DNA of 64,000 bases from Streptomyces fodineus (lineage in GTDB: Bacteria; Actinomycetota; Actinomycetes; Streptomycetales; Streptomycetaceae), in the NCBI RefSeq assembly GCF_001735805.1, contig NZ_CP017248.1, forward strand, positions 868,001 through 932,000, written 5' to 3'. Of the stretch, positions 1-7,671 are shown piece after piece. The notes below the pieces were generated by a model, which saw only the letters and a list, made by a program, of their open reading frames with translations, did no database searches and had not been told where the DNA came from. Numbering within the stretch: position 1 is the first letter of the stretch; every line of letters starts with the position of its first letter. The position numbers and the translations under genes are program-made.

Positions 1-82
1 CCGGCCCGATGTGCGCGGCGGCGACGGCGGCCGGCAGCAGGACGGCCGCCGTCCGCCATGGGCGGCCGGATCCGAGGGGCAT
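1..82 (-). CDS. N-terminus of a secreted or membrane protein (partial, runs off the left edge)
   Basis: Reading leftwards, an ATG at 82 preceded by an AGGCAGG-type ribosome binding site (7 nt spacing) opens a frame that stays open to the window edge. The first 27 residues are a short basic, Gly/Pro-containing stretch followed by a hydrophobic run (TAAVLLPAAVAAAHIGP), which looks like a signal peptide or a first transmembrane helix. It lies 33 nt downstream of the DMT-type gene on the same strand and may be co-transcribed with it. The family cannot be named from so little sequence. Confidence 0.5.
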   Translation of the reverse strand, partial: MPLGSGRPWRTAAVLLPAAVAAAHIGP

Positions 83-115
83 CGCTGACCTGCCTTCCCG
101 CACGTGTACGCGCCC

Positions 116-1030
116 TTACCGATGTGCTCCACGCACATGTTTCCCCGTGGCGTTGCCGCCCCGCGCGGAGGCGTCCCACTCCCGTCCGACGGCCGGCGCC
201 CGGGCCAGTCCGACGCTGCCCGCCCCGATGAGCACCACTCCGATCGCCTCCGGCAGCATCCGCAGCCCGAGATGGATCGCCTCGGCGAACAGGACCCAGC
301 CGAGGACGACGCTGGTGAGCGCGTCGCCGAGGGTGAGCGCGGGCTGGGAGGCCGTGAGCGACCCGGCGCCCAGCGCGCTCTGCAGCAGCAGGAAGGCGAC
401 GAGTCCGGCGCCGGCCGTGGCGTACGGCGACCAGTGCGCGAACATCGCCGCGGGCCCGTGTTGGAGCAGGCCCACGGCCTCCTTGAGCAGCGCGGCGGTG
501 GTGCCGAAGCAGACGGCGGAGGCGAGGCCGATCAGCGCGGCGCGCGGCGCGCCCTTCGTCGGGCGGGCCACGGCCATGAGGAGCACGACCAGGCCGAGCG
601 CCCCGCCGCCGCCCAGGAGCCAGGCACGGGGCGGTGCGGTCGGCCGGCCCGCGCCCGGGGCGGCCGCGAGGAGGAAGAGGGCCAGCCCGGCGGCGAGGGC
701 GACGAAGGCCAGCCAGGTCCCGAGGGCTGGCCGGCGCCGGAAGACGACACCGCCGACGACCAGGGTGAACAGCAGCTCGGTGGCGAGCAGCGGCTGGACC
801 AGGGCGAGGCTGCCCACGGCCAGCGCACCGGCCTGGAGCAGCCCGGCGACGGCCAGCAGCGCGGCGCCCGCCAGCCAGTACGGGCGCCGCAGCAGCCGGG
901 CGAGCCGGCGCACGGCGGAGCCGCCGTCCGGGTACGGCTCCTGCACGGCGGCCCGGCGCTGCAGCACGGACGCGGACGCGTTGGTCAGGGCCGCGAGCAG
1001 GGCGAGCAGCACCGTGACGGCGATCATCAC
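116..1030 (-). CDS. DMT/EamA-type multi-pass integral membrane transporter
   Basis: The 304-residue product is almost entirely hydrophobic helices separated by short basic loops, with about 9-10 predicted membrane segments arranged as two similar halves. This is the architecture of drug/metabolite-transporter (EamA-like) permeases. The substrate cannot be told from sequence. The frame opens with GTG at 1030 directly followed by ATG at 1027 (Met-Met-Ile-Ala); either could be the start. It begins 3 nt after the stop of the SDR gene on the same strand, so the two are probably one transcript with translational coupling. Family assignment rests on length, helix pattern and actinobacterial resemblance, not on a diagnostic motif. 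Confidence 0.8.
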   Translation of the reverse strand: MMIAVTVLLALLAALTNASASVLQRRAAVQEPYPDGGSAVRRLARLLRRPYWLAGAALLAVAGLLQAGALAVGSLALVQPLLATELLFTLVVGGVVFRRRPALGTWLAFVALAAGLALFLLAAAPGAGRPTAPPRAWLLGGGGALGLVVLLMAVARPTKGAPRAALIGLASAVCFGTTAALLKEAVGLLQHGPAAMFAHWSPYATAGAGLVAFLLLQSALGAGSLTASQPALTLGDALTSVVLGWVLFAEAIHLGLRMLPEAIGVVLIGAGSVGLARAPAVGREWDASARGGNATGKHVRGAHR

Positions 1031-1033
1031 CGC

Positions 1034-1888
1034 TCACCCGAAGCGGGCGGCGAGCCGCCGGTAGAGCCCGGGCGCGGCGCCGCGCACCAGAGCGGGACAG
1101 CGCAGCCAGCCGGGCACGTACACCTCGTCCTTGCCGTCCCGGACGGCGGTCCAGACGGCGTCCGCGACCCGCTCGGGGGGCACCGGACGCGGCCATGCCC
1201 GGCTGTAGGGGGCGCCCCGCCGCTCGAAGAACGGCGTGTCGACGGCGCCGGGGATCACATGGCTGACGCCCACCCCGGTGTGGCGCAGTTCGTAGCGCAG
1301 GGCGTCGGCGAAGGCGGCCAGCGCCGCCTTGGCGGCGGAGTACACGGCCTCGCCGCGCACGCCGACGCTGCCCGCGACGGATCCGATGAGCACGATGCGT
1401 CCCGAGCCGGCGGCGACCATGTGGGGCAGCAGGGCGCGCACCAGGTGCAGGGTGGCCAGCAGGTCGACGCCGACGATCTCGTCGATGCGCGCCTGCGGCA
1501 TGGTGGCGAAGTCACCGGCCCACCCCACCCCGGCGCTCGCCACCAGCAGGTCGAGGCGGCCCCCGTGGTCCAGCACGAGCTCGGTGAGCAGACGGTCGGC
1601 ACCCGGCCGGGTGAGGTCCGCCGGTACGGCCAGCGCGTCGACCTGGGCGGCCACCTGCTCCAGGCGGGTGGCGTCCCGCCCGTTCAGCACGAGCCGCCAG
1701 CCTCCCTCGGCGGCCAGCCGGCGGGCCACGACGGCGCCGATGCCCGAGGAGGCGCCCGTCACCAGGGCGGTGCCGCCCCGACCGGCCCGGTTCCCGTCGG
1801 GGCGCGGGCCGGAGCCCGGCTGCGGGACGGACGTCGTGACCGGCCCGGTGCGGTTCGACGGTCCTGCGGGGGGCGGGGCGTGGGACAT
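1034..1888 (-). CDS. SDR family NAD(P)-dependent oxidoreductase
   Basis: Classical short-chain dehydrogenase of 284 residues. It has the Rossmann glycine motif TGASSGIG near residue 45, a catalytic Ser in LIGSVAGS, and the YSAAK (YxxxK) catalytic pair, followed by the PGAVDTPF segment usual in this family. The frame stays open far upstream, but ATG 1888 has a GAGGT ribosome binding site 7 nt away and removes an implausible Arg/Pro-rich extension. The first ~40 residues before the Rossmann fold are Pro/Gly-rich and may be poorly conserved. It lies directly upstream of the DMT-type transporter. The substrate is unknown. Confidence 0.88.
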   Translation of the reverse strand: MSHAPPPAGPSNRTGPVTTSVPQPGSGPRPDGNRAGRGGTALVTGASSGIGAVVARRLAAEGGWRLVLNGRDATRLEQVAAQVDALAVPADLTRPGADRLLTELVLDHGGRLDLLVASAGVGWAGDFATMPQARIDEIVGVDLLATLHLVRALLPHMVAAGSGRIVLIGSVAGSVGVRGEAVYSAAKAALAAFADALRYELRHTGVGVSHVIPGAVDTPFFERRGAPYSRAWPRPVPPERVADAVWTAVRDGKDEVYVPGWLRCPALVRGAAPGLYRRLAARFG

Positions 1889-2314
1889 GGTGACGACCTC
1901 ACTGCGACGTGTGCACGGGCTCGCGAATTCCGGGGCCGAACCTTCGCGGTGTATCCAGGGCGCCACACACTGAAACACCGCGCACGGCGGAGCCCGCCGA
2001 ACGCCGCCGCGGGGGGACGGATGAGTCCGGGTCGCCGGGTGGTGCGCCCCGGACGAACATGGGTGTCGAGGAAGGGCGGAGGAAGGAGGGACGGCCCGGG
2101 GCGCAGAGCCGACGTTACGACCGTATGCCGGGACACGGGGCGGGAGAAAACGCACGACGCACGGCCCGTGTTCGGCCGGCCGAGCCACGCGAAGGGCATG
2201 GAACCGGCGCGGATCGAGCCGAGGCTCCCCGCGGCGGACACCCCGAACGGAGTACGCGACCGCGCGCCGGCCCGGCCGGGGACACCCAGGGCGTGCGCGA
2301 GCCGGCACGCCCGG
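1889..2314. other. Intergenic region with no convincing gene
   Basis: This 426-nt stretch separates the start of the SDR gene from the end of the SRPBCC gene. All frames through it are Arg/Pro/Ala-rich GC-skew products without recognisable domains. It should hold the SDR promoter, but I could not identify a -35/-10 pair with good spacing, and I see no strong hairpin. Confidence 0.5.
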
Positions 2315-2842
2315 TCAGTCCATGCCCGGCACGGGCGCGCCGGAGGGCACACCGGCGGTGACGTAACCGTCGTAGAACTCCTTCCAGGCCGTGCCCGGCT
2401 CCGAGTGCGGGCCCTCGAAGCGCTCGTCGCGCGCCTTGGCGTCGAGGGCGGCGAGGCACACCTCCCAGCCGGCGCCGTTGCGGGCGGCGGTGTTCGCCTC
2501 TACGAGGACGTTGGTGAGCGTGAACCGGGTGCGGTGTTCGCCGACGGCTTCCAGGTCGAAGTGGAGTTCGTCGCCGCCCCACTCGAAGGACAGGTGCCGG
2601 GGCGGATCGACGGCGAGCACCCGGCCGGTGGACTCGGGCATGTTCGGGTCGCCGCTGAAGCGGATGGTGCCGCCGGGGCGCAGCTCCATCTCGGCGCGGG
2701 AGGGGAACCACTGCTGCAGCTCGTCGGGGTCGGTGACGAAGCGCCAGACGCGGTCCACGGGGTGGTCGTAGGTGCGGCTGAACCGGACGGCGCAGCGGCC
2801 GTCGTCCAGGGTCAGACAAGTGCCGGTGAGGTCGACGGACAT
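2315..2842 (-). CDS. SRPBCC (AHSA1/START-like) domain protein
   Basis: The 175-residue protein has the AHSA1-type SRPBCC pattern: an N-terminal strand with FSRTYDHPVDRVW, the helix DPDELQQWFPS, the strand RPGGTIRFS, and a C-terminal helix ending in GTAWKEFYDGYV. The fold forms a hydrophobic ligand cavity; in actinobacteria such genes are commonly paired with an ArsR-type repressor, as here, where the ArsR gene ends 28 nt upstream on the same strand. A stress-linked ligand-binding role is inferred; no ligand is known. The ATG at 2842 is the natural start. Confidence 0.88.
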   Translation of the reverse strand: MSVDLTGTCLTLDDGRCAVRFSRTYDHPVDRVWRFVTDPDELQQWFPSRAEMELRPGGTIRFSGDPNMPESTGRVLAVDPPRHLSFEWGGDELHFDLEAVGEHRTRFTLTNVLVEANTAARNGAGWEVCLAALDAKARDERFEGPHSEPGTAWKEFYDGYVTAGVPSGAPVPGMD

Positions 2843-2870
2843 GGTGCTTCAGTCCTTCGGTGGTGGGGTG

Positions 2871-3191
2871 TCAGGTGTCGTCCGGCGCCTCGTCGAGGCG
2901 TCGGCCCAGGGCGTCCAGGCTGCTGTTCCACAGCCTGCGGTAGGGCTCCAGCCAGGCGTCGAGGGCGGCGATCGGGGCCGGGTCCAGGGCGTAGACGCGG
3001 CGCTGCGCGTCCTGCCTGACCCGGACCAGACCGGCCTCGCGGAGCACCTTCAGATGCTTGGAGGTGCTGGGCTGGCTCAGTCCGCAGGCCTCGACGATCT
3101 CCCCGACGGGCCGGGGGCCCCGCAGCAGGAGCGCGACGATGACCCGCCGGTGCGGGTCGGCGAGGGCGGACCAGAGCGCGGCTTCGGACAT
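2871..3191 (-). CDS. ArsR-family winged-helix transcriptional regulator
   Basis: The 106-residue protein is a compact winged helix. LADPHRRVIVALLLRGPRPVGEIVEACGLS is read as helices 1-3, QPSTSKHLKVLREAGLV is the recognition helix, and VRVRQDAQRRVYAL is the beta-wing. No metal-binding Cys pair (ELCVCD type) is present, so it belongs to the non-metal subgroup usually found next to SRPBCC genes. It is the first gene of a probable two-gene operon with the SRPBCC gene and is divergent from the drug exporter. It may repress its own promoter. Confidence 0.92.
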   Translation of the reverse strand: MSEAALWSALADPHRRVIVALLLRGPRPVGEIVEACGLSQPSTSKHLKVLREAGLVRVRQDAQRRVYALDPAPIAALDAWLEPYRRLWNSSLDALGRRLDEAPDDT

Positions 3192-3257
3192 GCAGTGAAT
3201 ATGCCGCGCCCGTTATATGCCCGTCAAGGAATGCATGCCGGACCTCCACGCAAACAA

Positions 3258-3317
3258 GCGAAACGTTGCCGTTTCGTTTAATGTGCTCTACGCTCGATGC
3301 GTACGAAACAGTTTCGT
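3258..3317 (+). promoter_or_regulatory. Exporter promoter with two inverted-repeat operators
   Basis: A vegetative-type promoter is visible as -35 TTGCCG (3266-3271), 17 nt, then -10 TACGCT (3289-3294). It overlaps a perfect inverted repeat CGAAACG-N4-CGTTTCG (3259-3276). A second perfect repeat, ACGAAAC-N1-GTTTCGT (3303-3317), lies just downstream where it would block elongation. The shared CGAAAC half-site in both copies argues for one TetR-like dimeric repressor. No such regulator gene is adjacent; the neighbouring divergent gene encodes an ArsR protein. Confidence 0.7.
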
Positions 3318-3370
3318 TTACGAGCTGTCTGCCTCCCTGCACCCGAACGACTTCCCCGGAGTGGTTCACC

Positions 3371-4879
3371 ATGTCCCAGAAGACCCTGGCCGAGGGCTCC
3401 CGAACGGGAGCCGCGGCGATCGAACACGGCGGCGCGGCCTCGCCGAAGCGGTGGTGGATCCTCACGGTCGTCGCCATCGCCCAGCTGATGGTCGTGCTCG
3501 ACGCCACGATCGTGAACATCGCCCTGCCCTCCGCCCAGACCGACCTCGGCTTCTCCGACGGCAACCGGCAGTGGATCGTCACGGCGTACGCCCTCGCCTT
3601 CGCCTCCCTGCTCCTGCTCGGCGGCCGGATCGCCGACCTGTTCGGCCGCAAGCCCGCCTTCCTCGTCGGCGTCGTCGGCTTCGCCGGAGCCTCCGCGCTC
3701 GGCGGTGCCGCGAACGGCTTCACCATGCTGGTCATCGCGCGCGCCCTGCAGGGTGCCTTCGGCGCGCTCCTCGCACCCGCCGCGCTGTCGCTGCTCAACA
3801 CCACCTTCACCAACGCCCGGGAACGGGCGCGTGCCTTCAGCGTGTACGGCGCCATCGCCGGCGCCGGCGGCGCGGTGGGCCTGCTCCTCGGCGGTGTGCT
3901 GACCGACGCCCTCGACTGGCGCTGGACGTTGTACGTGAACGTGGCCATCGCGGTCGTCGCCTTCGCGGGCGGCTGGATCCTGCTGGACAACCATCGCGAC
4001 GCGGCGAACGCCAAGCTGGACGTGCCCGGCACGGTCCTCGTGGCCGCCGGTCTGTTCTCCCTGGTCTACGGCTTCTCCAACGCCGAGACACACGCCTGGG
4101 GTTCGCCGCCGACCTGGGGCTTCCTGATCGCGGGCGGGGTGCTGCTGGCGGCCTTCGCCTGGTGGCAGACCCGGGCCGCGCACCCGCTGCTGCCGCTGCG
4201 CATCCTCCTCGACCGCAACCGCGCGGCCTCCTATCTCGCGGTGCTGATCACCGGCGCGGGCATGTTCGGTGTGTTCCTCTTCCTGACCTACTACCTCCAG
4301 CTCAACCTCGACTTCAGCCCCACCAGGACCGGTGTGGCGTTCCTGCCGATGGTCGGCGCGCTGATGGTGACCGCGCAGCTGGGCACCACGCTCCTGGTGC
4401 CCCGTCTCGGCCCGAAGGCGGTCATCCCGCTGGGCTTCGCCATCGCCACGGCCGGCATGGCCTGGCTGACCGGCATCGGCCTCGGCTCGCACTACGCCGA
4501 CGCGGTGCTGCCCCAGCTGATCGTGATCGGTGTGGGCCTCGGCCTGGTCATGCCGCCGGCCATGCAGCTGGCCACCGGCGGGGTCGCGGCGCAGGACGCG
4601 GGCGTGGCCTCCGCTGCCGTCAACGCCATGCAGCAGGTGGGCGGTTCGATCGGCACGGCGCTGCTGAACACCCTCGCCTCGACCGCCGCCACGAACTATC
4701 TGTCCGGCCGGGACGCCACCAGCAAGCCGGTCCAGGCGCAGGCGACGATCGAGAGCTACACCACCGCCTTCTGGTGGTCCGCGGGCTTCTTCGCCACCGG
4801 CACGGTGATCGCCTTCCTGCTCTACCGGCGCGGAGTGCCGCAGCAGGACGCCGGGGCCGCACCGGTCGTCCACATGTGA
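3371..4879 (+). CDS. MFS multidrug exporter, DHA2 (14-TM, EmrB/QacA) family
   Basis: The 502-residue protein starts at ATG 3371, with GGAG upstream and the preferred spacing. The DHA2 hallmark LMVVLDATIVNIALPS lies in the first membrane helix, followed by GGRIADLFGRK (MFS motif A) in the loop between helices 2 and 3. The later AGAGGAVGLLLGG-type region matches antiporter motif C. About 14 hydrophobic helices are seen. Such proteins export cationic or amphiphilic drugs using the proton gradient. The promoter carries two inverted-repeat operators, so inducible control is likely. A strong terminator follows the stop by 21 nt. Confidence 0.93.
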   Translation: MSQKTLAEGSRTGAAAIEHGGAASPKRWWILTVVAIAQLMVVLDATIVNIALPSAQTDLGFSDGNRQWIVTAYALAFASLLLLGGRIADLFGRKPAFLVGVVGFAGASALGGAANGFTMLVIARALQGAFGALLAPAALSLLNTTFTNARERARAFSVYGAIAGAGGAVGLLLGGVLTDALDWRWTLYVNVAIAVVAFAGGWILLDNHRDAANAKLDVPGTVLVAAGLFSLVYGFSNAETHAWGSPPTWGFLIAGGVLLAAFAWWQTRAAHPLLPLRILLDRNRAASYLAVLITGAGMFGVFLFLTYYLQLNLDFSPTRTGVAFLPMVGALMVTAQLGTTLLVPRLGPKAVIPLGFAIATAGMAWLTGIGLGSHYADAVLPQLIVIGVGLGLVMPPAMQLATGGVAAQDAGVASAAVNAMQQVGGSIGTALLNTLASTAATNYLSGRDATSKPVQAQATIESYTTAFWWSAGFFATGTVIAFLLYRRGVPQQDAGAAPVVHM

Positions 4880-4900
4880 CCGTCACGCACCACCGAGCCC

Positions 4901-4936
4901 GAGGGGCCGCCGTCAGCAGGGAGACGGCGGCCCCTC
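4901..4936 (+). terminator. Rho-independent-type hairpin after the MFS gene
   Basis: A perfect 14-bp stem is formed by 4901-4914 (GAGGGGCCGCCGTC) and 4923-4936, with an 8-nt loop and a pyrimidine-rich tail. It sits just after the exporter stop codon. Streptomyces terminators often lack a long T run. Confidence 0.8.
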
Positions 4937-4956
4937 TCCCTGCCATGGTGGGGGTC

Positions 4957-5327
4957 ATGCGCAAGGCGTCGGCGGCGCTCGGCAGCGCCCTGTTCCTCGT
5001 CTTCGTCTCGGGCGGCGCAGCCGTGCCGGTGCCGTGGTGGCTGACCGGCGGCCGGCGGGCGGGTCACTGGTGGCCGCCCCTGCGGCTGCTCGGACTGCTC
5101 CCTCTCGCGGCCGGCACCGCCGTCGTCGGCGTACTCACCGGGCAGGGCCTGCTGCTCGCCCGGCCGGTGCTCTTCGGGTACGCCGCCTGCGTCTGGGTAC
5201 TGACCTGGACGTTCGTCCGCTGGTACGAGGAGCCGGGGCTGGTGCGCCGGTTCGGTGCCGAGTACGAGCGCTACCGGCGGGCGGTGCCGGCCTGGTGGCC
5301 GCGGCGCACCCCTGGCGGGACGCTTGA
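4957..5327 (+). pseudogene. Isoprenylcysteine carboxylmethyltransferase-family remnant (internal deletion plus frameshift)
   Basis: The N-terminus (MRKASAALGSALF...WWLTG) and C-terminus (FVRWYEEPGLVRRFGAEYERYRRAVPAWWP) match actinobacterial ICMT-like membrane methyltransferases. Between LAAGTAVV and LTGQGLLL about 45 residues expected in the family are missing, including the GLYRYVRNPMY-type segment that binds SAM. Near 5312 the frame also shifts: the expected ending PRRTPWRDA-stop is only recovered in the next frame (stop 5325-5327), consistent with one base lost in a C run. Without the shift the frame runs on to 5589, across the next gene. Comparison with intact members is from family knowledge. 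Confidence 0.7.
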
Positions 5328-5389
5328 GACGGCGCGGGCGGGTAACCCGTGGATCAGGACGACGGCGACGAAACGGGAGGCGAGAGGCC

Positions 5390-5557
5390 ATGCCGGATGG
5401 GAACGACCGGGAGGACCGGACCGAGTCGGCCCTGGAGGAGGTGCTCCGGGAGGTCGAGGAGGCCGAGAAGCGCGACGAGGAACGGGCCATCGGCGGCCGG
5501 GCCGGAGATGCCATCACCCCGAACACCGCGGCGCAGGAGCAGGCGGGAGGGGACTGA
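5390..5557 (+). CDS. Small charged hypothetical protein (55 aa)
   Basis: A 55-residue acidic protein (MPDGNDREDRTESALEEV...) with an amphipathic Glu/Arg-rich helix in its first two thirds, and no signal peptide or Cys. ATG 5390 is preceded by GGGAGGCGAGAGG. It lies 37 nt upstream of the heme-oxygenase-fold gene and probably shares its transcript. No function can be assigned; codon bias and a good ribosome binding site support it being real. Confidence 0.65.
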   Translation: MPDGNDREDRTESALEEVLREVEEAEKRDEERAIGGRAGDAITPNTAAQEQAGGD

Positions 5558-5594
5558 GGCGGGACCGCCGGCCCTTCCCGAGTACGTGAGTCCC

Positions 5595-6608
5595 ATGAAC
5601 AGCCACGAGTGCGGGCCCTGGTTGCCCCCGCCGCGCGGCCCCCTCTCCGCGACGGTCGCCACGTACCTGCGGGGCAGGGGTCCCCTCCCCCCTCTCGCCG
5701 CGGCCGGGGATGCGGATCCCTACGGCGACGACGCGCAACTCGCCCTGTATCTCTGCTACGAGCTGCACTACCGGGGCTTCGCCGGAGTGGGCCCGGAGTT
5801 CGAGTGGGACCCGGGGCTGCTGCGGGTCCGTGCCACGCTGGAGCACCGCTTCCTGTCCGCGCTGCGCGCCGACGCACCGCGCCACGAAAGTCTCGGCGAG
5901 GCGCTCGCCGCGCTGCTGGTCGAACCGGCCGAGGGCACCGGGGTCACCCACTTCCTGTGCGCCGAGGGCGAGTTGTGGCAGCTGCGCGAGTACGCCGCCC
6001 AGCGCTCCCTGTACCACCTGAAGGAGGCCGATCCGCACGCCTGGGTGCTGCCGCGGCTGTGGGGCCGGGCGAAGGCGGCCATGGCGGCGGTGGAGTTCGA
6101 CGAGTTCGGCGGCGGCCGGGCCGACCGGGTCCACGCGCACCTGTACGCCGCGCTCATGGCGGACCTGGGCCTGGAGACCGCCTACGGCCGCTATCTGGAC
6201 GCGGCCCGCGCGGAGATGCTGGCCGTCGTCAACCTGATGTCCCTGTGCGGCCTGCACCGGGAGCTGCGCGGCGCGCTGGTGGGCCACTTCGCCGAGGTGG
6301 AGATCACCTCCTCGCCGGGTTCCCGGCGGCTCGCCGAGGCCATGCGCCGCACCGGCGCCGGGCCCGCCGCGGAGTTCTTCTACGACGAGCACGTCGAGGC
6401 GGACGCGGTCCATGAACAGGTCGTACGCCATGACGTGATCGGCGGGCTGCTCGCCGAGGAGCCGGAACTCGCGGGCGACGTGACCTTCGGGATCGACGCG
6501 ACCGAGTACCTGGAGGATCGTCTGGCCGGGCGGCTGCTCACCGATTGGCGCGCCGGGCGCTCGTCCCTGCACGCACCCCTTACGTCGGAATTGCCTCATA
6601 CATCCTGA
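5595..6608 (+). CDS. Iron-containing redox enzyme family protein (heme-oxygenase-like fold)
   Basis: The 337-residue helical protein resembles the actinobacterial iron-containing redox enzyme/heme-oxygenase-2-like family. Characteristic elements are YLCYELHYRGFAGV near residue 60, the central SLYHLKEADPHAWVLPRL and VEFDEFGGG, and a late FYDEHVEADAVHEQVV helix. The Glu/His residues in these helices are the likely di-metal ligands of the HDO-type fold. It is the first gene of a tight triad: its TGA touches the ATG of the NPPY methyltransferase, which overlaps the CDGSH gene. The chemistry is not established; oxygen-dependent redox chemistry on an iron centre is the family expectation. Confidence 0.85.
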   Translation: MNSHECGPWLPPPRGPLSATVATYLRGRGPLPPLAAAGDADPYGDDAQLALYLCYELHYRGFAGVGPEFEWDPGLLRVRATLEHRFLSALRADAPRHESLGEALAALLVEPAEGTGVTHFLCAEGELWQLREYAAQRSLYHLKEADPHAWVLPRLWGRAKAAMAAVEFDEFGGGRADRVHAHLYAALMADLGLETAYGRYLDAARAEMLAVVNLMSLCGLHRELRGALVGHFAEVEITSSPGSRRLAEAMRRTGAGPAAEFFYDEHVEADAVHEQVVRHDVIGGLLAEEPELAGDVTFGIDATEYLEDRLAGRLLTDWRAGRSSLHAPLTSELPHTS

Positions 6609-7283
6609 ATGCCGGGGTACTCGCGCGATGTGATCGCTGTGGTGCTCCCAGGTGTGTACACCCCGCAGGAGGACACGGAGTTGCTGGCCGAGTCCCTCCG
6701 CGAGGAGGCGCCGGCTCCCGGTGCCCACGTGCTGGACGTCGGCACCGGCAGCGGTGCGCTGGCCCTGGAGGCGGCCCGGCGCGGCGCCGTGGTGACCGCG
6801 GTGGACGTGTCCCGTCCGGCGGTGTGGACGGCACGGGTGAACGCCTGGCTGAACCGGCTGCCGGTGCGGATCCGGCGCGGCAACCTCTTCGGACCGGTCC
6901 GGGACCGCACGTACGACCTCATCCTGGCCAACCCGCCCTATGTTCCGGCACCCGATGCCGGGCGCGGGCCGCGCGGCCGGCATCGGGCCTGGGACGCGGG
7001 CGAGGACGGGCGGCTGCTGCTGGACCGGATCTGCCGGGATGCACCCGTACTGCTGCGCCCCGGTGGTGTGCTGCTGATCGTGCACTCCGCCCTCAACGAT
7101 CCCGAGCACACCGTGCGACTGCTGCGCGACGCACGCCTGAAGGCCGCGGTGGTCCGGCGGCGCTGGATCCCCTTCGGTCCGGTGCTGCGCTCACGACAGG
7201 ACTGGCTGCGCCGGAGCGGTCTGCTGGCACCGGCCGCCACGCAAGAGGAGTTGGTGGTCGTCCGTGCCGAACGAACGCACTGA
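6609..7283 (+). CDS. HemK2/PrmC-like class I SAM methyltransferase
   Basis: The 224-residue protein has the SAM-binding motif VLDVGTGSGALAL (near residue 42), the acidic motif II AVDVSRPAV, and the signature LILANPPYVP of N5-glutamine/N6-adenine methyltransferases. That NPPY motif places the methyl acceptor on an amide or ring nitrogen, as in release-factor or adenine methylation. The opening GVYTPQEDTELL is typical of the archaeal/eukaryal HemK2-like branch. Its ATG immediately follows the TGA of the previous gene, implying coupled translation. The true substrate in this gene context is unknown. Confidence 0.88.
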   Translation: MPGYSRDVIAVVLPGVYTPQEDTELLAESLREEAPAPGAHVLDVGTGSGALALEAARRGAVVTAVDVSRPAVWTARVNAWLNRLPVRIRRGNLFGPVRDRTYDLILANPPYVPAPDAGRGPRGRHRAWDAGEDGRLLLDRICRDAPVLLRPGGVLLIVHSALNDPEHTVRLLRDARLKAAVVRRRWIPFGPVLRSRQDWLRRSGLLAPAATQEELVVVRAERTH

Positions 7284-7473
7284 CCGGGCCCGCCGGATCA
7301 CCGTCCAGCGGCAGGGGCCACTGCTGGTGGAGGGGCCGGTGGAGGTCGAATTGGAGGACGGCACCACGGTCTGCTCGGACCGCTTCCGCGTCGCTCTGTG
7401 TACCTGCCGGCGCAGTCGCCGCTACCCCTGGTGCGACACGAGTCACCGGCACAAGGCCAAGGACACCGGTTGA
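7264..7473 (+). CDS. CDGSH-type iron-sulfur protein
   Basis: A 69-residue protein whose C-terminal half holds CTCRRSRRYPWCDTSH. This matches the CDGSH 2Fe-2S consensus C-x-C-x2-S/T-x3-P-x-C-D-x-S-H, with Thr replacing the usual Gly after CD. The three Cys and one His ligand the labile cluster. The N-terminal half is a small beta segment as in mitoNEET-like domains. It overlaps the methyltransferase by 20 nt and completes a three-gene operon with the iron-containing redox enzyme, which could receive electrons or iron from it (inference). Confidence 0.9.
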   Translation: MPNERTDRARRITVQRQGPLLVEGPVEVELEDGTTVCSDRFRVALCTCRRSRRYPWCDTSHRHKAKDTG

Positions 7474-7487
7474 AACCGGTTGTTTTT
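7465..7487 (+). terminator. Intrinsic terminator overlapping the CDGSH stop codon
   Basis: The arms ACCGG (7465-7469) and CCGGT (7476-7480) form a short stem with the TGA stop codon in the loop, followed by TGTTTTTC. The uridine run makes this a convincing classical terminator for the triad operon. Confidence 0.65.
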
Positions 7488-7671
7488 CGCCGCCCCCCGG
7501 GAAGGTCCCCCACGGACCTGCCCGGGGAGCGGCTGTGTGCCCCGGAAGCCGGCGGGCGGCCCCACTCCGCCCAACGGCTCCGGTGCGAGATCGCAGGTAC
7601 CCCGCTCCAGGGGCCGCACTCCCCAGTTGCGGACCTGATCCGGCGTATGCGGGGGCCGTGCGATCCCGGCT

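Noticed and set aside
104..3019. A 971-codon open frame on the plus strand antisense to the SDR and neighbouring genes
   Set aside because: Composition is Gly/Arg/Ala/Glu-rich without domains, and the opposite strand holds recognisable genes with ribosome binding sites. It is a shadow of GC-rich coding sequence.
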